The notes below the pieces were generated by a model, which had not been told where the DNA came from, did not search any database, and saw nothing but the letters and a program-made list of their open reading frames with translations. The translations under genes and the position numbers were made by a program. Positions 16,404 to 25,086 of a stretch of DNA of 33,845 nt are shown here, one piece after another. Source of the DNA: Actinomycetota bacterium (lineage in GTDB: Bacteria; Actinomycetota; Acidimicrobiia; Acidimicrobiales; Ilumatobacteraceae); contig JAPKZY010000044.1 in assembly GCA_026393535.1 (NCBI GenBank), positions 1 to 33,845 on the forward strand, read 5' to 3'. The first letter of the stretch is position 1. Each line of letters opens with the position of its first letter.

Positions 16404-16453
16404 AACTTCTCTCCAGTTGTGCTCCCCGCATCATGCGGTTCTAGATTGCTGTG

Positions 16454-17689
16454 ATGTCGAATCTCGAAGTAACAGTTGATCCATCAGAAGTCGGGCTGGA
16501 CCCAACACGTCTTGCACGTATTCGTTCCCACTTTGGCAAGTACGTCGATAGCGGCAAGTTGCCTGGATATCACATCACTGTTTCGCGTGCTGGAAAGTTG
16601 GCCTATAGCGATCTTTATGGTCACGCAGATGTGGAAAATAAAAAGCCAATCGAAAACGACACCATCTATCGTGCCTATTCAATGACCAAGCCCATCTGTG
16701 CAGTTGCTGCACTTATGTTGTGGGAAGAGGGCTTGTTTGAAATGCATGATCAAGTGAAATGGTTCATTCCATCATTCGCTGATCAAAAAGTATTCCGCTC
16801 TGGCACTCTCACTGCACCGCGTTACGAACCAATTACTGAGCCAATGGAAATGTGGCATCTGTTTTCACACACTGCCGGTATGACATACGGCTTTGTGTAT
16901 TCAAACCCAGTCGACCAGATGTATCGCAACGCAGGTTTCGAATGGGGAACACCACGCGATGCATCGCTTGCAGACATTTGCGACATCCTTGCTGGCCTTC
17001 CACTGATGTTCCAGCCCGGAACTGAATGGGCATATTCAATGTCAATCGATGTTCTTGGTCGCGTTGTAGAAATTCTCTCCGGCATGACGCTTGGTGAGTT
17101 CATGAAGAAGCGCATCTTTGATCCACTCGGCATGACTGACACCGCGTTCCATTGTTCAGCAGACAAAGCAGACCGACTTGCTGCGTTGTACGTACCTAAC
17201 CCTGCAGACAAGAAAATCTTGCGTAACGATGCTGGTGCTGCTGGTGCATTAAACGAACCGAAGGCGCACATGGGTGGAGGCGGACTCGTTTCCACGACAA
17301 GTGACTATTTGAAGTTTGCAGAAATGTTGCGCGGTGGTGGCGAATACAACGGCACTCGCATTTTGTCGAATCGCACTGTTGCATTTATGGCTTCGAACCA
17401 TTTGCCAAACAACGCTGATCTCAGCGAGTGCGGTCGCCCACTATTTGCAGAGACTGCATTTGATGGTGTGGGCTTCGGACTTGGCGTTAGCGTCACCCTT
17501 GACCCAGTGAAAGCAAAAGTGCCAGGAAGCGCCGGAGATTATGGCTGGGGTGGTGCCGCAAGTACCAACTTCACCGTTGATCCGAAAGAAGATCTCGTGT
17601 ACATGATCATGACGCAGCTGATGCCGTCAAGCACATGGCCATTGCGTCCGCAACTTAAGCAGTTGGTGCACCAGGCTTTAGTTGACTAG
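16454..17689 (+). CDS. Serine hydrolase, class C beta-lactamase/esterase family
   Basis: This 411-residue protein has the penicillin-binding-like serine hydrolase fold. SMTK (S76 to K79) is the nucleophile motif, WAYSMSIDVLG supplies the Tyr of the YxN-type motif, and HTAGMTYGF is a typical core segment. No signal peptide is seen, so it is likely cytoplasmic, favouring an esterase or lactonase role such as EstB-like enzymes rather than antibiotic resistance. GTG at 16451 immediately precedes the chosen ATG. The 3' end overlaps the convergent DUF2157-like gene by 35 bases. Confidence 0.9.
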   Translation: MSNLEVTVDPSEVGLDPTRLARIRSHFGKYVDSGKLPGYHITVSRAGKLAYSDLYGHADVENKKPIENDTIYRAYSMTKPICAVAALMLWEEGLFEMHDQVKWFIPSFADQKVFRSGTLTAPRYEPITEPMEMWHLFSHTAGMTYGFVYSNPVDQMYRNAGFEWGTPRDASLADICDILAGLPLMFQPGTEWAYSMSIDVLGRVVEILSGMTLGEFMKKRIFDPLGMTDTAFHCSADKADRLAALYVPNPADKKILRNDAGAAGALNEPKAHMGGGGLVSTTSDYLKFAEMLRGGGEYNGTRILSNRTVAFMASNHLPNNADLSECGRPLFAETAFDGVGFGLGVSVTLDPVKAKVPGSAGDYGWGGAASTNFTVDPKEDLVYMIMTQLMPSSTWPLRPQLKQLVHQALVD

Positions 17690-18590
17690 CGCGAGCTAAT
17701 TGCTTTCTGAGAACAAGAAGCAGTGCAACACCGCAACCGATGATTGCAAGGCCTTGCAAGATATTGCCAGGCAACCAATAGACAACGGTCATAATCACGC
17801 CCACAATGATGCCGAAGGCGCCCGCCACCAAGTTTTCTGATGAACGTTCACGTGATCCAAGACTGAACAACGCCGCACCAACAGCAATAGGTATCAGACC
17901 GCCAACTCCCATGGTGAAGACATTGGTCAATGTGATTGAACCGATGACAATGAGCAAAGAACCAAACGCACGTGGCAAGAATGCGAGACCAATCCGTCTC
18001 ATACCCATGGAAATCAGGCCAAGGCCTCCGGCAATCAACAGCAGACCAAGCACAAGGGTGTAATTATTCCCACTCACGCTCATGGTCTCCGTTGATGCCG
18101 TAATCGCAATGGGTACTGACGCTGTCATCAAAATTGAACCAGAGAACTGTGAACGTGATGCGCGTAACACTCCCCATGTTCCAGTTGCGATAGCAAGAAT
18201 GGTCAGGGACCACTCAGACGGCATGCTCGTCATATCAAGCAAAATTCCTGATGCGACTGCCGCAGCAAGTACCGAGGCAATCTCCAGCACTTCTCCGAGT
18301 CTCTGCTTCTCGCTCTTCCCACCAGACAACTTGCGTGAGAAGTACCCGACTACTGCAGCAACTACATACAGCAGCACAGCAATTCCAGCCTGCGGAACAT
18401 TGACAACTAGGCCCGCAACCATGAAACCAACACCAATTGTGATGAGTATTGCTGCAAGATATGACACCAATTCGCGCACAGTCACGGCAAGTTTTGGCGC
18501 CCCAGCGATGTCACCAGCTTGTTCCGAAGTCAGATGTCCATCAGTAACTAATTGCTGAAGAATTTCGTTCTGTGATTTGCGTTGATCCAT
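17655..18590 (-). CDS. DUF2157-like multi-pass membrane protein
   Basis: The 311-residue protein starts with a short soluble region (ILQQLVTDGHLTSEQAGDI), which resembles the DUF2157 N-terminal segment. About eight to nine hydrophobic helices follow to the end. No transport or enzyme motif is visible. Its start is 16 bases downstream of the stop of the acyltransferase gene, on the same strand, so the two may be co-transcribed. The C-terminal coding end overlaps the serine hydrolase gene by 35 bases in the opposite direction. Function unknown. Confidence 0.78.
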   Translation of the reverse strand: MDQRKSQNEILQQLVTDGHLTSEQAGDIAGAPKLAVTVRELVSYLAAILITIGVGFMVAGLVVNVPQAGIAVLLYVVAAVVGYFSRKLSGGKSEKQRLGEVLEIASVLAAAVASGILLDMTSMPSEWSLTILAIATGTWGVLRASRSQFSGSILMTASVPIAITASTETMSVSGNNYTLVLGLLLIAGGLGLISMGMRRIGLAFLPRAFGSLLIVIGSITLTNVFTMGVGGLIPIAVGAALFSLGSRERSSENLVAGAFGIIVGVIMTVVYWLPGNILQGLAIIGCGVALLLVLRKQLARASQLKPGAPTA

Positions 18591-18606
18591 GTATTCAGTG
18601 TTGCAC

Positions 18607-20715
18607 TTATTGAGGATGGGTTGATACCCAATTCACCACGTCAACAATTGCAGCATCAAGAAGTGGCGCAATAAATGAGGCAAAGGTAACGGTCATATGG
18701 TTGTCGTCGCGATACACCAAGATGTTTCCCACCACAGTTGGGCAACCTGCTTCTGTGCAAAACCATTGTCGTGTCCACAAGACATGAACCTTTGCAGCAT
18801 CAAAATCTTGCAACATCTGGTGCATGTCATCGCGGAATGCCGAACTAATAATTGGATTACACAGTTGCACATTTGTGTAATGGCGACTGAGGCACGTTGG
18901 AATATCTTGTCCGGGATACGGCGTATCTTCCATCAGTACAGGAGTAATGCCCTTTGCAGTTAACTGGTCAATAGTTGACTGCAATCCGACCCGCCATTCT
19001 TTTTGCCACATCGGCGCACGAGTTGATGCTGATAACAAACGATCAAAATGTGCCACAAAAACAATTTGGACTCCGTCGGTCACCATTTTCTTCAGTACGT
19101 TCTCGCGCCATGGGGCACATTCCTGATAATTCTTTCCCAGCACCTTGCTATACGTGGGTATATCTACTGGTGGGCAACCACGTTTTGTATACGTAATTAA
19201 TTTCCACTGACGCTTGATTGCAATTTTTTCGAATGAGGGAAACCACTCTGCTGCATGTGAGTCGCCGTACAAACCGATGACAGTCGACGATACTGCATCT
19301 CCATAGACACAATTTTTGGGGCGTGTTGTTGAAAATCCTGCATGACAATTATTGCTATAAATCGTTGGCATGTCATTCAGGGCGCTTTGAATTTTAGGTG
19401 TGATGTTCGACGGTAGCCCCGTTGCCGTCATAGCTTGAACGATTGCATCAATTGGCGTACTCGGACCAGGCAGTTCCGGTTCAGTGGGAATAGTCGTTGT
19501 GGAAACAGAAGAATCAATAGTTGTTGATGACTCTGCAATCAATGTTGGTGCCGTAGCCGCCGTGCCACCATCAAGCGACGGTTGATTGTTTTGCGCCAGG
19601 ACCGCACTACCACTGACAACGGCAATAAGAGATACTGATAACACCAACGCACGAATTCCCACAATGTTGTGGTTTCGCCGTACAGGGTTTTCTACACAGC
19701 GATATGAGAACTCTGAGAGCGCAAGGGACATCATGAGGCAAACAAGCCCCTCAAACACAGAGAGTTTTTTGTCAAGTGCTGCCGCAGCAATGATCAGCAC
19801 TGGCCAATGCCATAGATACGCAGAGTACGAACGCGAACCTAACCATTGCATTGGCGATAGACGCAGTAATGCATCAGGTGACCACGATGTAGCGTTTCCT
19901 CCACGCAACAAAAACGCAGTGGCCAAGACAGGGGCAAGTGCCCACGGTCCAGGAAACGTGGTTGTTTCTGAGAACAAGGTCACCGTTGCAATAATTCCGG
20001 CAAGCCCACACCATGCGAGCGTGGCGTTCATTCGGACAACAGTGGTTGAAACTCCAATCGGTACAACTGCTACAAGTGCACCAATTGCTAATTCAAATGC
20101 CCGCGTGTGAGGTGAAAAGAAAGCCCAAGGTTGCGACGTGTTCATGAGTGTCATGCATGCAATGAATGACGCCACCGCCGCAATGCCAGATGCAATGCCA
20201 ACACGAAGACGTACATTGTGCATAGTTCGAGTACCAATACCGATGCACACCAACATCACAAGCGCAGGCCACACCACGTAGAACTGTTCTTCCACAGCCA
20301 AACTCCAGTAGTGCTGTAACGGTGAAGGCGGTAATGTCGACTGCAAGTAGTCAGCACCGCGATTCGCAAACACAAAGTTTGATGAGAACAATGCAACAGC
20401 AAGAACATCATGGGACAGCGATCGCAATCGCAATGGCTCTAGCCAGATCCATGATGCAATAAGAGTTACAACTGCCACTAGTGCTGAGACCGGCAAAATT
20501 CGCCGCGCGCGCCTGGCATAGAACGCCCCTAACGAAACTTTGCCCGTATCGGTCTTTTCTGCCACTAACAAGGAGGTGATGAGGAAGCCCGACACAACAA
20601 AGAAGACATCAACTCCGACATATCCCCCACCGACACCAGGGACTCCGGCGTGATACAGCAAGACCGCGAGGACAGCAATGGCACGAAGCCCTTCTATATC
20701 TGTCCGCCGTTTCAC
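18607..20715 (-). CDS. OafA/YrhL-type acyltransferase with SGNH domain
   Basis: This 702-residue membrane O-acyltransferase modifies cell-surface sugars or peptidoglycan. The N-terminal acyltransferase_3 part shows DIEGLRAIAVLAVLLYH, then VDVFFVVSGFLITSLL and RRARRILPVSALV, with about ten membrane segments to residue 380. A Ser/Thr-rich linker follows at about 390-420. A C-terminal SGNH hydrolase domain carries the GDSHAAEW nucleophile motif and a DDNHM His near the end. This fused arrangement transfers the acyl group outside the membrane. It is divergent from the amino-acid ABC importer genes across 125 bases. Confidence 0.95.
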   Translation of the reverse strand: MKRRTDIEGLRAIAVLAVLLYHAGVPGVGGGYVGVDVFFVVSGFLITSLLVAEKTDTGKVSLGAFYARRARRILPVSALVAVVTLIASWIWLEPLRLRSLSHDVLAVALFSSNFVFANRGADYLQSTLPPSPLQHYWSLAVEEQFYVVWPALVMLVCIGIGTRTMHNVRLRVGIASGIAAVASFIACMTLMNTSQPWAFFSPHTRAFELAIGALVAVVPIGVSTTVVRMNATLAWCGLAGIIATVTLFSETTTFPGPWALAPVLATAFLLRGGNATSWSPDALLRLSPMQWLGSRSYSAYLWHWPVLIIAAAALDKKLSVFEGLVCLMMSLALSEFSYRCVENPVRRNHNIVGIRALVLSVSLIAVVSGSAVLAQNNQPSLDGGTAATAPTLIAESSTTIDSSVSTTTIPTEPELPGPSTPIDAIVQAMTATGLPSNITPKIQSALNDMPTIYSNNCHAGFSTTRPKNCVYGDAVSSTVIGLYGDSHAAEWFPSFEKIAIKRQWKLITYTKRGCPPVDIPTYSKVLGKNYQECAPWRENVLKKMVTDGVQIVFVAHFDRLLSASTRAPMWQKEWRVGLQSTIDQLTAKGITPVLMEDTPYPGQDIPTCLSRHYTNVQLCNPIISSAFRDDMHQMLQDFDAAKVHVLWTRQWFCTEAGCPTVVGNILVYRDDNHMTVTFASFIAPLLDAAIVDVVNWVSTHPQ

Positions 20716-20840
20716 CGTTACGAGTATTGCCGCTTAGGGACGCCGGGTGCAGGCACCGTCAAATCTGGCGAAAATGGCGACCCCTTGGCGAGTGGTCTAA
20801 GGTCGTAGAAACATTTCCAACGACACCCTTAGGAGTCACC

Positions 20841-21650
20841 ATGGCACGTACCACCCGTCTGCTTGCATCGCTTGCAGCACTTTCATTCATTGTCGCTTCA
20901 TGCGGCGGCAGCGATTCAGCATCAGACACAACTGCTGCAGCTAGCACCACAGCTCAGGAATTGACATTCACGCCAGTGGCAGAAGGCAAGTTGACTGTTT
21001 GCTCAGACGCACCATACGAACCATTCGAATTCCAGAACGAAGACAAGACCTGGACCGGATTCGACATGGACATCATGACTTCTATCGCTCAGCGCTACGG
21101 CCTCGCTCTCGAAGTAACTGTTCAACCGTTCGACGGTATTTGGTTGGCTCCAAAAGCTGGTACATGTGACGTAGTGGCATCTTCACTAACCATCACTGAA
21201 GAGCGCGCCGCAAACGCTGCGTTCTCAGAGGGCTACTTTGATTCATTCCAGTCACTTCTTGTCCGCACAGCAGACAAAGACACATTGAATACTCTTGCGT
21301 CACTGAGCGGCAAGACCGTTGCAGTACAAACTGGCACAACCGGTGAAGAGTACGCAAAGGCCAATGCACCCGATGCAAAGATTCAGTCATTCGACGATGC
21401 AGCCGCAATGTTCTTGGCTCTTGAGTCAAAGCAAGTAGATGCAGTTCTTCAGGACTTCCCCATCAATGCATTCCGTGCAACAAAAATGGGTACCTCTGTA
21501 GTGTCCATCAAGTTTGATACCGAATCCGAGAAATACGGTTTCGCAACATCACAAGAAAACACAGAGCTTGTGAAAGCAATCAATGAGAGCCTTGCTGAAT
21601 TCCGCACAAACGGCGTGTACGACGGCATCTACAAGAAGTACTTCGGATAG
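20841..21650 (+). CDS. Amino-acid ABC transporter substrate-binding lipoprotein
   Basis: This 269-residue protein is a type-II periplasmic-like binding protein of the polar amino acid family. It starts with a signal peptide ending in a lipobox FIVASC (C21), so it should be lipid-anchored outside the membrane. A Ser/Thr linker then leads to KLTVCSDAPYEPFEF, GFDMDIMTSIAQRYG and the ASLSGKTVAVQTGTTGEEYA segment typical of GlnH/ArtJ proteins. The ATG at 20841 has AGGAG five bases upstream; an earlier ATG at 20727 has no family similarity and is rejected. It is first in an operon with its permease and ATPase. Confidence 0.96.
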   Translation: MARTTRLLASLAALSFIVASCGGSDSASDTTAAASTTAQELTFTPVAEGKLTVCSDAPYEPFEFQNEDKTWTGFDMDIMTSIAQRYGLALEVTVQPFDGIWLAPKAGTCDVVASSLTITEERAANAAFSEGYFDSFQSLLVRTADKDTLNTLASLSGKTVAVQTGTTGEEYAKANAPDAKIQSFDDAAAMFLALESKQVDAVLQDFPINAFRATKMGTSVVSIKFDTESEKYGFATSQENTELVKAINESLAEFRTNGVYDGIYKKYFG

Positions 21651-21696
21651 GCCACAACAGGTCACTTTCCATTACCCATAACAACCTCTGAGAGCC

Positions 21697-22488
21697 ATGG
21701 CCATCAGCAAGCGCAAGAAGGCGCAATACCGGCGAATAGCCGTGTATGTACTTTCTGTAATCGCCCTGTTGGCCGTGGCTCTTGTTGTTGACTGGGGCCG
21801 ACTACAAAGCGCAATGTTCCAGTGGGACATCGTGGTCGAACAGTTCCCGAGCATCCTTACTAACGCCGCAAAGAACACCATCATCTTCACCATTTTTGGT
21901 TTTGCAGGTGGGCTCTCATTTGGTCTGTTATTCGCGCTCATGCGCCTCAGTACCATTCGCCCGTATCGCTGGTTTGCAGCAACATACATTGAGATCTTCC
22001 GCGGTATTCCGCTTCTCGTCACTCTTTTAATTCTTGGATTTGGTATTCCCATCGCGACTGGTTGGCATTGGCCAAACCCCTACGTTCAAGGTGCAGTTCC
22101 GTTAGCTCTTGTCGCAAGTGCATATATGGCTGAAACGATTCGTGCTGGTATCGAAGCCGTGCCGAAAGGCCAAATGGAAGCTGCTCGCTCATTAGGCATG
22201 TCGTATTCGCGTGCGATGATCACCATCATCATTCCTCAGGCATTACGCATTATCGTGCCACCGCTGACAAATGAATTTGTCCTTCTTATTAAAGACACAT
22301 CACTCATTTCAGTTCTTGGCGTTACCGAAGGAACTCGCGACCTGGCTCGTTTTGGGCGTGACGGCGTGAATCACACAGCAAATGCAACACCCCTTATTGT
22401 TGCTGGTCTTGTGTATTTGGCTATGACCATCCCTCTCACTCAACTTGTGGCCTGGATGGAACGACGTGCAAAGGCAGTGAGCCGATGA
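21697..22488 (+). CDS. Amino-acid ABC transporter permease
   Basis: The 263-residue membrane protein belongs to the HisM/GlnP family. It has a cytoplasmic Lys/Arg-rich start, about five transmembrane helices, the opening pattern [18 protein letters not shown] and [11 protein letters not shown], and the EAA loop at [20 protein letters not shown] that contacts the ATPase. One permease probably forms a homodimer. It lies 46 bases after the binding-protein gene, and its stop overlaps the ATPase start (ATGA). Confidence 0.96.
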   Translation: MAISKRKKAQYRRIAVYVLSVIALLAVALVVDWGRLQSAMFQWDIVVEQFPSILTNAAKNTIIFTIFGFAGGLSFGLLFALMRLSTIRPYRWFAATYIEIFRGIPLLVTLLILGFGIPIATGWHWPNPYVQGAVPLALVASAYMAETIRAGIEAVPKGQMEAARSLGMSYSRAMITIIIPQALRIIVPPLTNEFVLLIKDTSLISVLGVTEGTRDLARFGRDGVNHTANATPLIVAGLVYLAMTIPLTQLVAWMERRAKAVSR

Positions 22489-23228
22489 GCACGGACGTAG
22501 TGGTAAACATCACCAATCTCAATAAATCATTTGGTAACAACCACGTGTTACGTGGAATTGATTTACAAGTGCAACGTGGCGAAGTGGTCTGCATTATTGG
22601 TCCATCCGGTTCGGGAAAAAGCACATTGTTGCGTTGCGTCAACATGTTAGAAACACCAACCGCGGGAACCGTCGTAGTTCTCGGCCGTGAACTGACCGAT
22701 ATCGATTGCGATCTTGATGAAGCACGCGCACATATCGGAATGGTTTTTCAGCAATTCAATTTGTTCCCCCACATGACTGCGCTGGAAAATGTGTGCATCG
22801 CACAACGCAAAGTTTTGAAACGAAGCGCAGACGAAGCAGCAACAATTGCTCACGGTTTATTAGCTCGTGTTGGTCTCATTGAAAAAGACGATGCCTATCC
22901 TGCACAACTATCGGGTGGTCAACAGCAGCGTGTTGCAATTGCGCGTGCGCTTGCCATGAACCCCGACGTCATCTTGTTTGATGAAGCAACAAGCGCACTC
23001 GACCCTGAATTAGTGGGCGAAGTGCTGCAAGTAATGCAATCGCTAGCCCAAGATGGGATGACCATGTTGGTTGTTACTCACGAAATGGGTTTTGCAAACG
23101 GCGTCGCTGACCGAGTTGTATTTATGGATGCCGGTGTCATCGTGGAGCAAGGTCCGCCGTCGCAGGTCATTTCAGCTCCTGTTGAAGAACGCACCCGTGC
23201 GTTCCTTTCAAGCGTCCTTAACCACTAA
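22485..23228 (+). CDS. Amino-acid ABC transporter ATPase (GlnQ-like)
   Basis: This 247-residue ATPase energises the importer. Walker [10 protein letters not shown] lies at 39-47, the signature is [15 protein letters not shown], and Walker B is [17 protein letters not shown]-loop sits in [17 protein letters not shown], and a H-loop His is in VVTHEMGFA. The C-terminal end resembles the polar amino acid subfamily, which fits the binding protein and permease encoded just upstream. Translation is coupled to the permease by a four-base overlap. Confidence 0.97.
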   Translation: MSTDVVVNITNLNKSFGNNHVLRGIDLQVQRGEVVCIIGPSGSGKSTLLRCVNMLETPTAGTVVVLGRELTDIDCDLDEARAHIGMVFQQFNLFPHMTALENVCIAQRKVLKRSADEAATIAHGLLARVGLIEKDDAYPAQLSGGQQQRVAIARALAMNPDVILFDEATSALDPELVGEVLQVMQSLAQDGMTMLVVTHEMGFANGVADRVVFMDAGVIVEQGPPSQVISAPVEERTRAFLSSVLNH

Positions 23229-23253
23229 CCACCCTGCACGTAAAGTTTCCGCA

Positions 23254-23931
23254 ATGAGCGACCAGCGCGACCGTATTAATGCAATGTTGAATCTGGCGCA
23301 ACATCCCAATACCCCACAGGCTGAAGCCGAATCTGCTCTTGCTATGGCATCAAAGCTGATGCAAAAACATGGACTCTCGCAATCTGACATCACGTCGTCT
23401 CGTCCAGAAGAAGACAGTACGGTCGTTGTCGAACGCGTTCGAGTTGGTGGGCTGTATCGGGTTCGACGTCAGAATATTTTGTACACCATCGCTCTGTTGC
23501 ATTCCTGCGCTGGTTATCGCACAGAAGACGAAAACGATGAATGTGTTCTGGTTCTCTATGGCCGCGCATCCGATATTTTCGCAACTCGAACTTTGTTTGC
23601 TGCTGCTGACGCCATGGGAGCACGTCTCTTGCCTCGCGGTGACAGGTCATGGCGGGTTGCATGGTGGAAAGGTTTCCAGTTAGGTATTCAAGAATCACTC
23701 TCGGTTGCCCGCAAAGATTTCGTATCCGAAACTCCTGGTTCTGGACTTGTCCTTGCAGATCGTATGAAACGTGCTCAGCACGAATTGCGCGTCAATGGCC
23801 CACCACTTCGGGGTGGCTATACATATAGCGATACATCATCTGGTGCATACATCAACGGTAAAAGCGCTGGTAGCGGGTTCGGCGGTTCTGGCCGATCCTT
23901 TACCGCTGGTGTGCGCGGCGAATTGTCGTGA
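23254..23931 (+). CDS. DUF2786-domain protein
   Basis: The 225-residue protein begins with the DUF2786 pattern at residues 5-45: RINAMLNLAQ, then EAESALAMASKLMQKHGLSQ. The middle (GYRTEDENDECVLVLYGRASD) is a beta-rich section followed by a helical region. The C-terminus is Gly/Ser-rich with a run of aromatics. Function of DUF2786 is not established. It follows the ABC operon by 25 bases and overlaps the start of the HExxH gene by four bases (GTGA), so the two proteins probably work together. ATG 23254 is chosen over an upstream start inside the ATPase gene. Confidence 0.82.
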   Translation: MSDQRDRINAMLNLAQHPNTPQAEAESALAMASKLMQKHGLSQSDITSSRPEEDSTVVVERVRVGGLYRVRRQNILYTIALLHSCAGYRTEDENDECVLVLYGRASDIFATRTLFAAADAMGARLLPRGDRSWRVAWWKGFQLGIQESLSVARKDFVSETPGSGLVLADRMKRAQHELRVNGPPLRGGYTYSDTSSGAYINGKSAGSGFGGSGRSFTAGVRGELS

Positions 23932-24404
23932 ACGCACTCAACACATTTGTTCAGGTGGCAGTTGCTCGCGCCAACGAATACCAGAAATGCTCACCTGAAC
24001 AAGCACTGACCTATGCGTGCGAAGACATTGTCGATAATGAACTTGGCTCACGCAATTTCACATCGCGTCACATTGATGAGTGGCTGCAATATGTGTGTAC
24101 TCGAGAAGATATTGATACACCACAGGTAGTCGTTGGACGAGCAGTTCGATCATCCCTAGCTTCTGCTGATATTGAATCGAATACAATTTGTTTTCGCGGC
24201 AAAGTCACCACAGCAGCAACAGCGTTACATGAGGTTGCTCATGTCATCGTGGGGGCAGACTCTCATGGTGTTCTGTTTCGTGATGAGCTTGTTCGTCTCG
24301 CTCGCGCACATATCTCGGTGGACTATGCGGCTTTGCTGTATGGCGTATACCAAGGTGTCGGGCTAGAGATGTCGCCGTGGCCAGCCAGTGCCTCTCAACG
24401 CTAA
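23928..24404 (+). CDS. HExxH zincin-like putative metallohydrolase
   Basis: The 158-residue protein carries HEVAH at 101-105 and a likely third ligand H113 in DSHGVLFRDEL, seven residues on, matching a small zincin such as the TIGR04338-type putative metallohydrolases of actinobacteria (from memory). The N-terminal half is helical without a recognisable domain, and no signal peptide is visible. It starts with GTG that overlaps the DUF2786 stop. A protease or peptidase role is likely in principle, but the substrate is unknown. It could be a partner in processing the DUF2786 protein (inference). Confidence 0.8.
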   Translation: MNALNTFVQVAVARANEYQKCSPEQALTYACEDIVDNELGSRNFTSRHIDEWLQYVCTREDIDTPQVVVGRAVRSSLASADIESNTICFRGKVTTAATALHEVAHVIVGADSHGVLFRDELVRLARAHISVDYAALLYGVYQGVGLEMSPWPASASQR

Positions 24405-24435
24405 GGGCCATCGTCTGACCGATTAGATTGCAGTC

Positions 24436-25086
24436 ATGAGCGACGCTGACAATCTGTATTCCATTCTTTCGACAACCCGATCCATTCGACGCATCAGCGA
24501 TAAACCCGTTGATGATGCAACTCTCGAACGCGTGTTGCAAGCTGCAATTTGGGCACCAAGTGGTGGCAACAGGCAACCATGGCGCATTATTGCAGTACGC
24601 GACCGCGCGCTAAAACAAAAACTTGGACAAATTTACGCGGCCGAATGGGCCACATACGTTGAAATGAACATGAAGCGTGTTGAAGGAATGCCAGAAAATA
24701 TCGTGGAAGCAACACGCACCGGTCTTGCGGTCGGCACACGTCTCGCTGAATCACTTGCCGATGTTCCCGTTGTCGTCATGTTCATTCATGATCCGCGTGA
24801 GGTGTACGTCACCGACGGAAATCTCGGACGTACACCAGTTGTGGGCGGAGCATCCTTATACCCCGCGGTGCAAAACCTGTTACTTGCTGCTCGCGCTGAA
24901 GGATTAGGCGGAGTTCTCACAACTCTTATTTCGGCAAGCGAAGTGAAAGTGCGTGAACTGCTCGAAATACCAGAACCATGGGGCGTCTATGCCATGGTTC
25001 CACTTGGTCACCCAATGGGCAATCATGGTCCGTTACGTCGTGCACCGCTCAGTCAGATGGTCAAATACGACCGCTGGTCTGATTAA
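24436..25086 (+). CDS. Nitroreductase-family FMN oxidoreductase
   Basis: This 216-residue protein has the nitroreductase pattern. RSIRRISDKPVDDATL at the N-terminus contains the FMN-binding Arg residues, WAPSGGNRQPW is near residue 40, and YPAVQNLLLAARAEGLGGVL is near residue 140. It should use FMN and NAD(P)H to reduce nitro groups, quinones or related compounds, or act in dehalogenation or ring reduction. It follows the zincin gene by 31 bases and ends with stop bases shared with the convergent sulfatase-family gene (TTAA). Confidence 0.93.
   Translation: MSDADNLYSILSTTRSIRRISDKPVDDATLERVLQAAIWAPSGGNRQPWRIIAVRDRALKQKLGQIYAAEWATYVEMNMKRVEGMPENIVEATRTGLAVGTRLAESLADVPVVVMFIHDPREVYVTDGNLGRTPVVGGASLYPAVQNLLLAARAEGLGGVLTTLISASEVKVRELLEIPEPWGVYAMVPLGHPMGNHGPLRRAPLSQMVKYDRWSD

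Noticed and set aside
16426-16438. CCGCA-TCA-TGCGG hairpin before the serine hydrolase
   Set aside because: Only a five-base stem with no T-run after it; too weak to call a terminator.
18082-18558. A 158-codon plus-strand frame inside the DUF2157-like gene
   Set aside because: It is antisense to a multi-helix membrane protein with consistent hydrophobic segments; no binding site or family similarity.
19586-20110. A 174-codon plus-strand open frame inside the acyltransferase gene
   Set aside because: It lies antisense to a strongly recognised membrane acyltransferase coding sequence and its translation has no family pattern.
20727-20840. N-terminal extension of the binding lipoprotein to an upstream ATG
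   Set aside because: The extension would bury the signal peptide and lipobox; ATG 20841 has a proper AGGAG.
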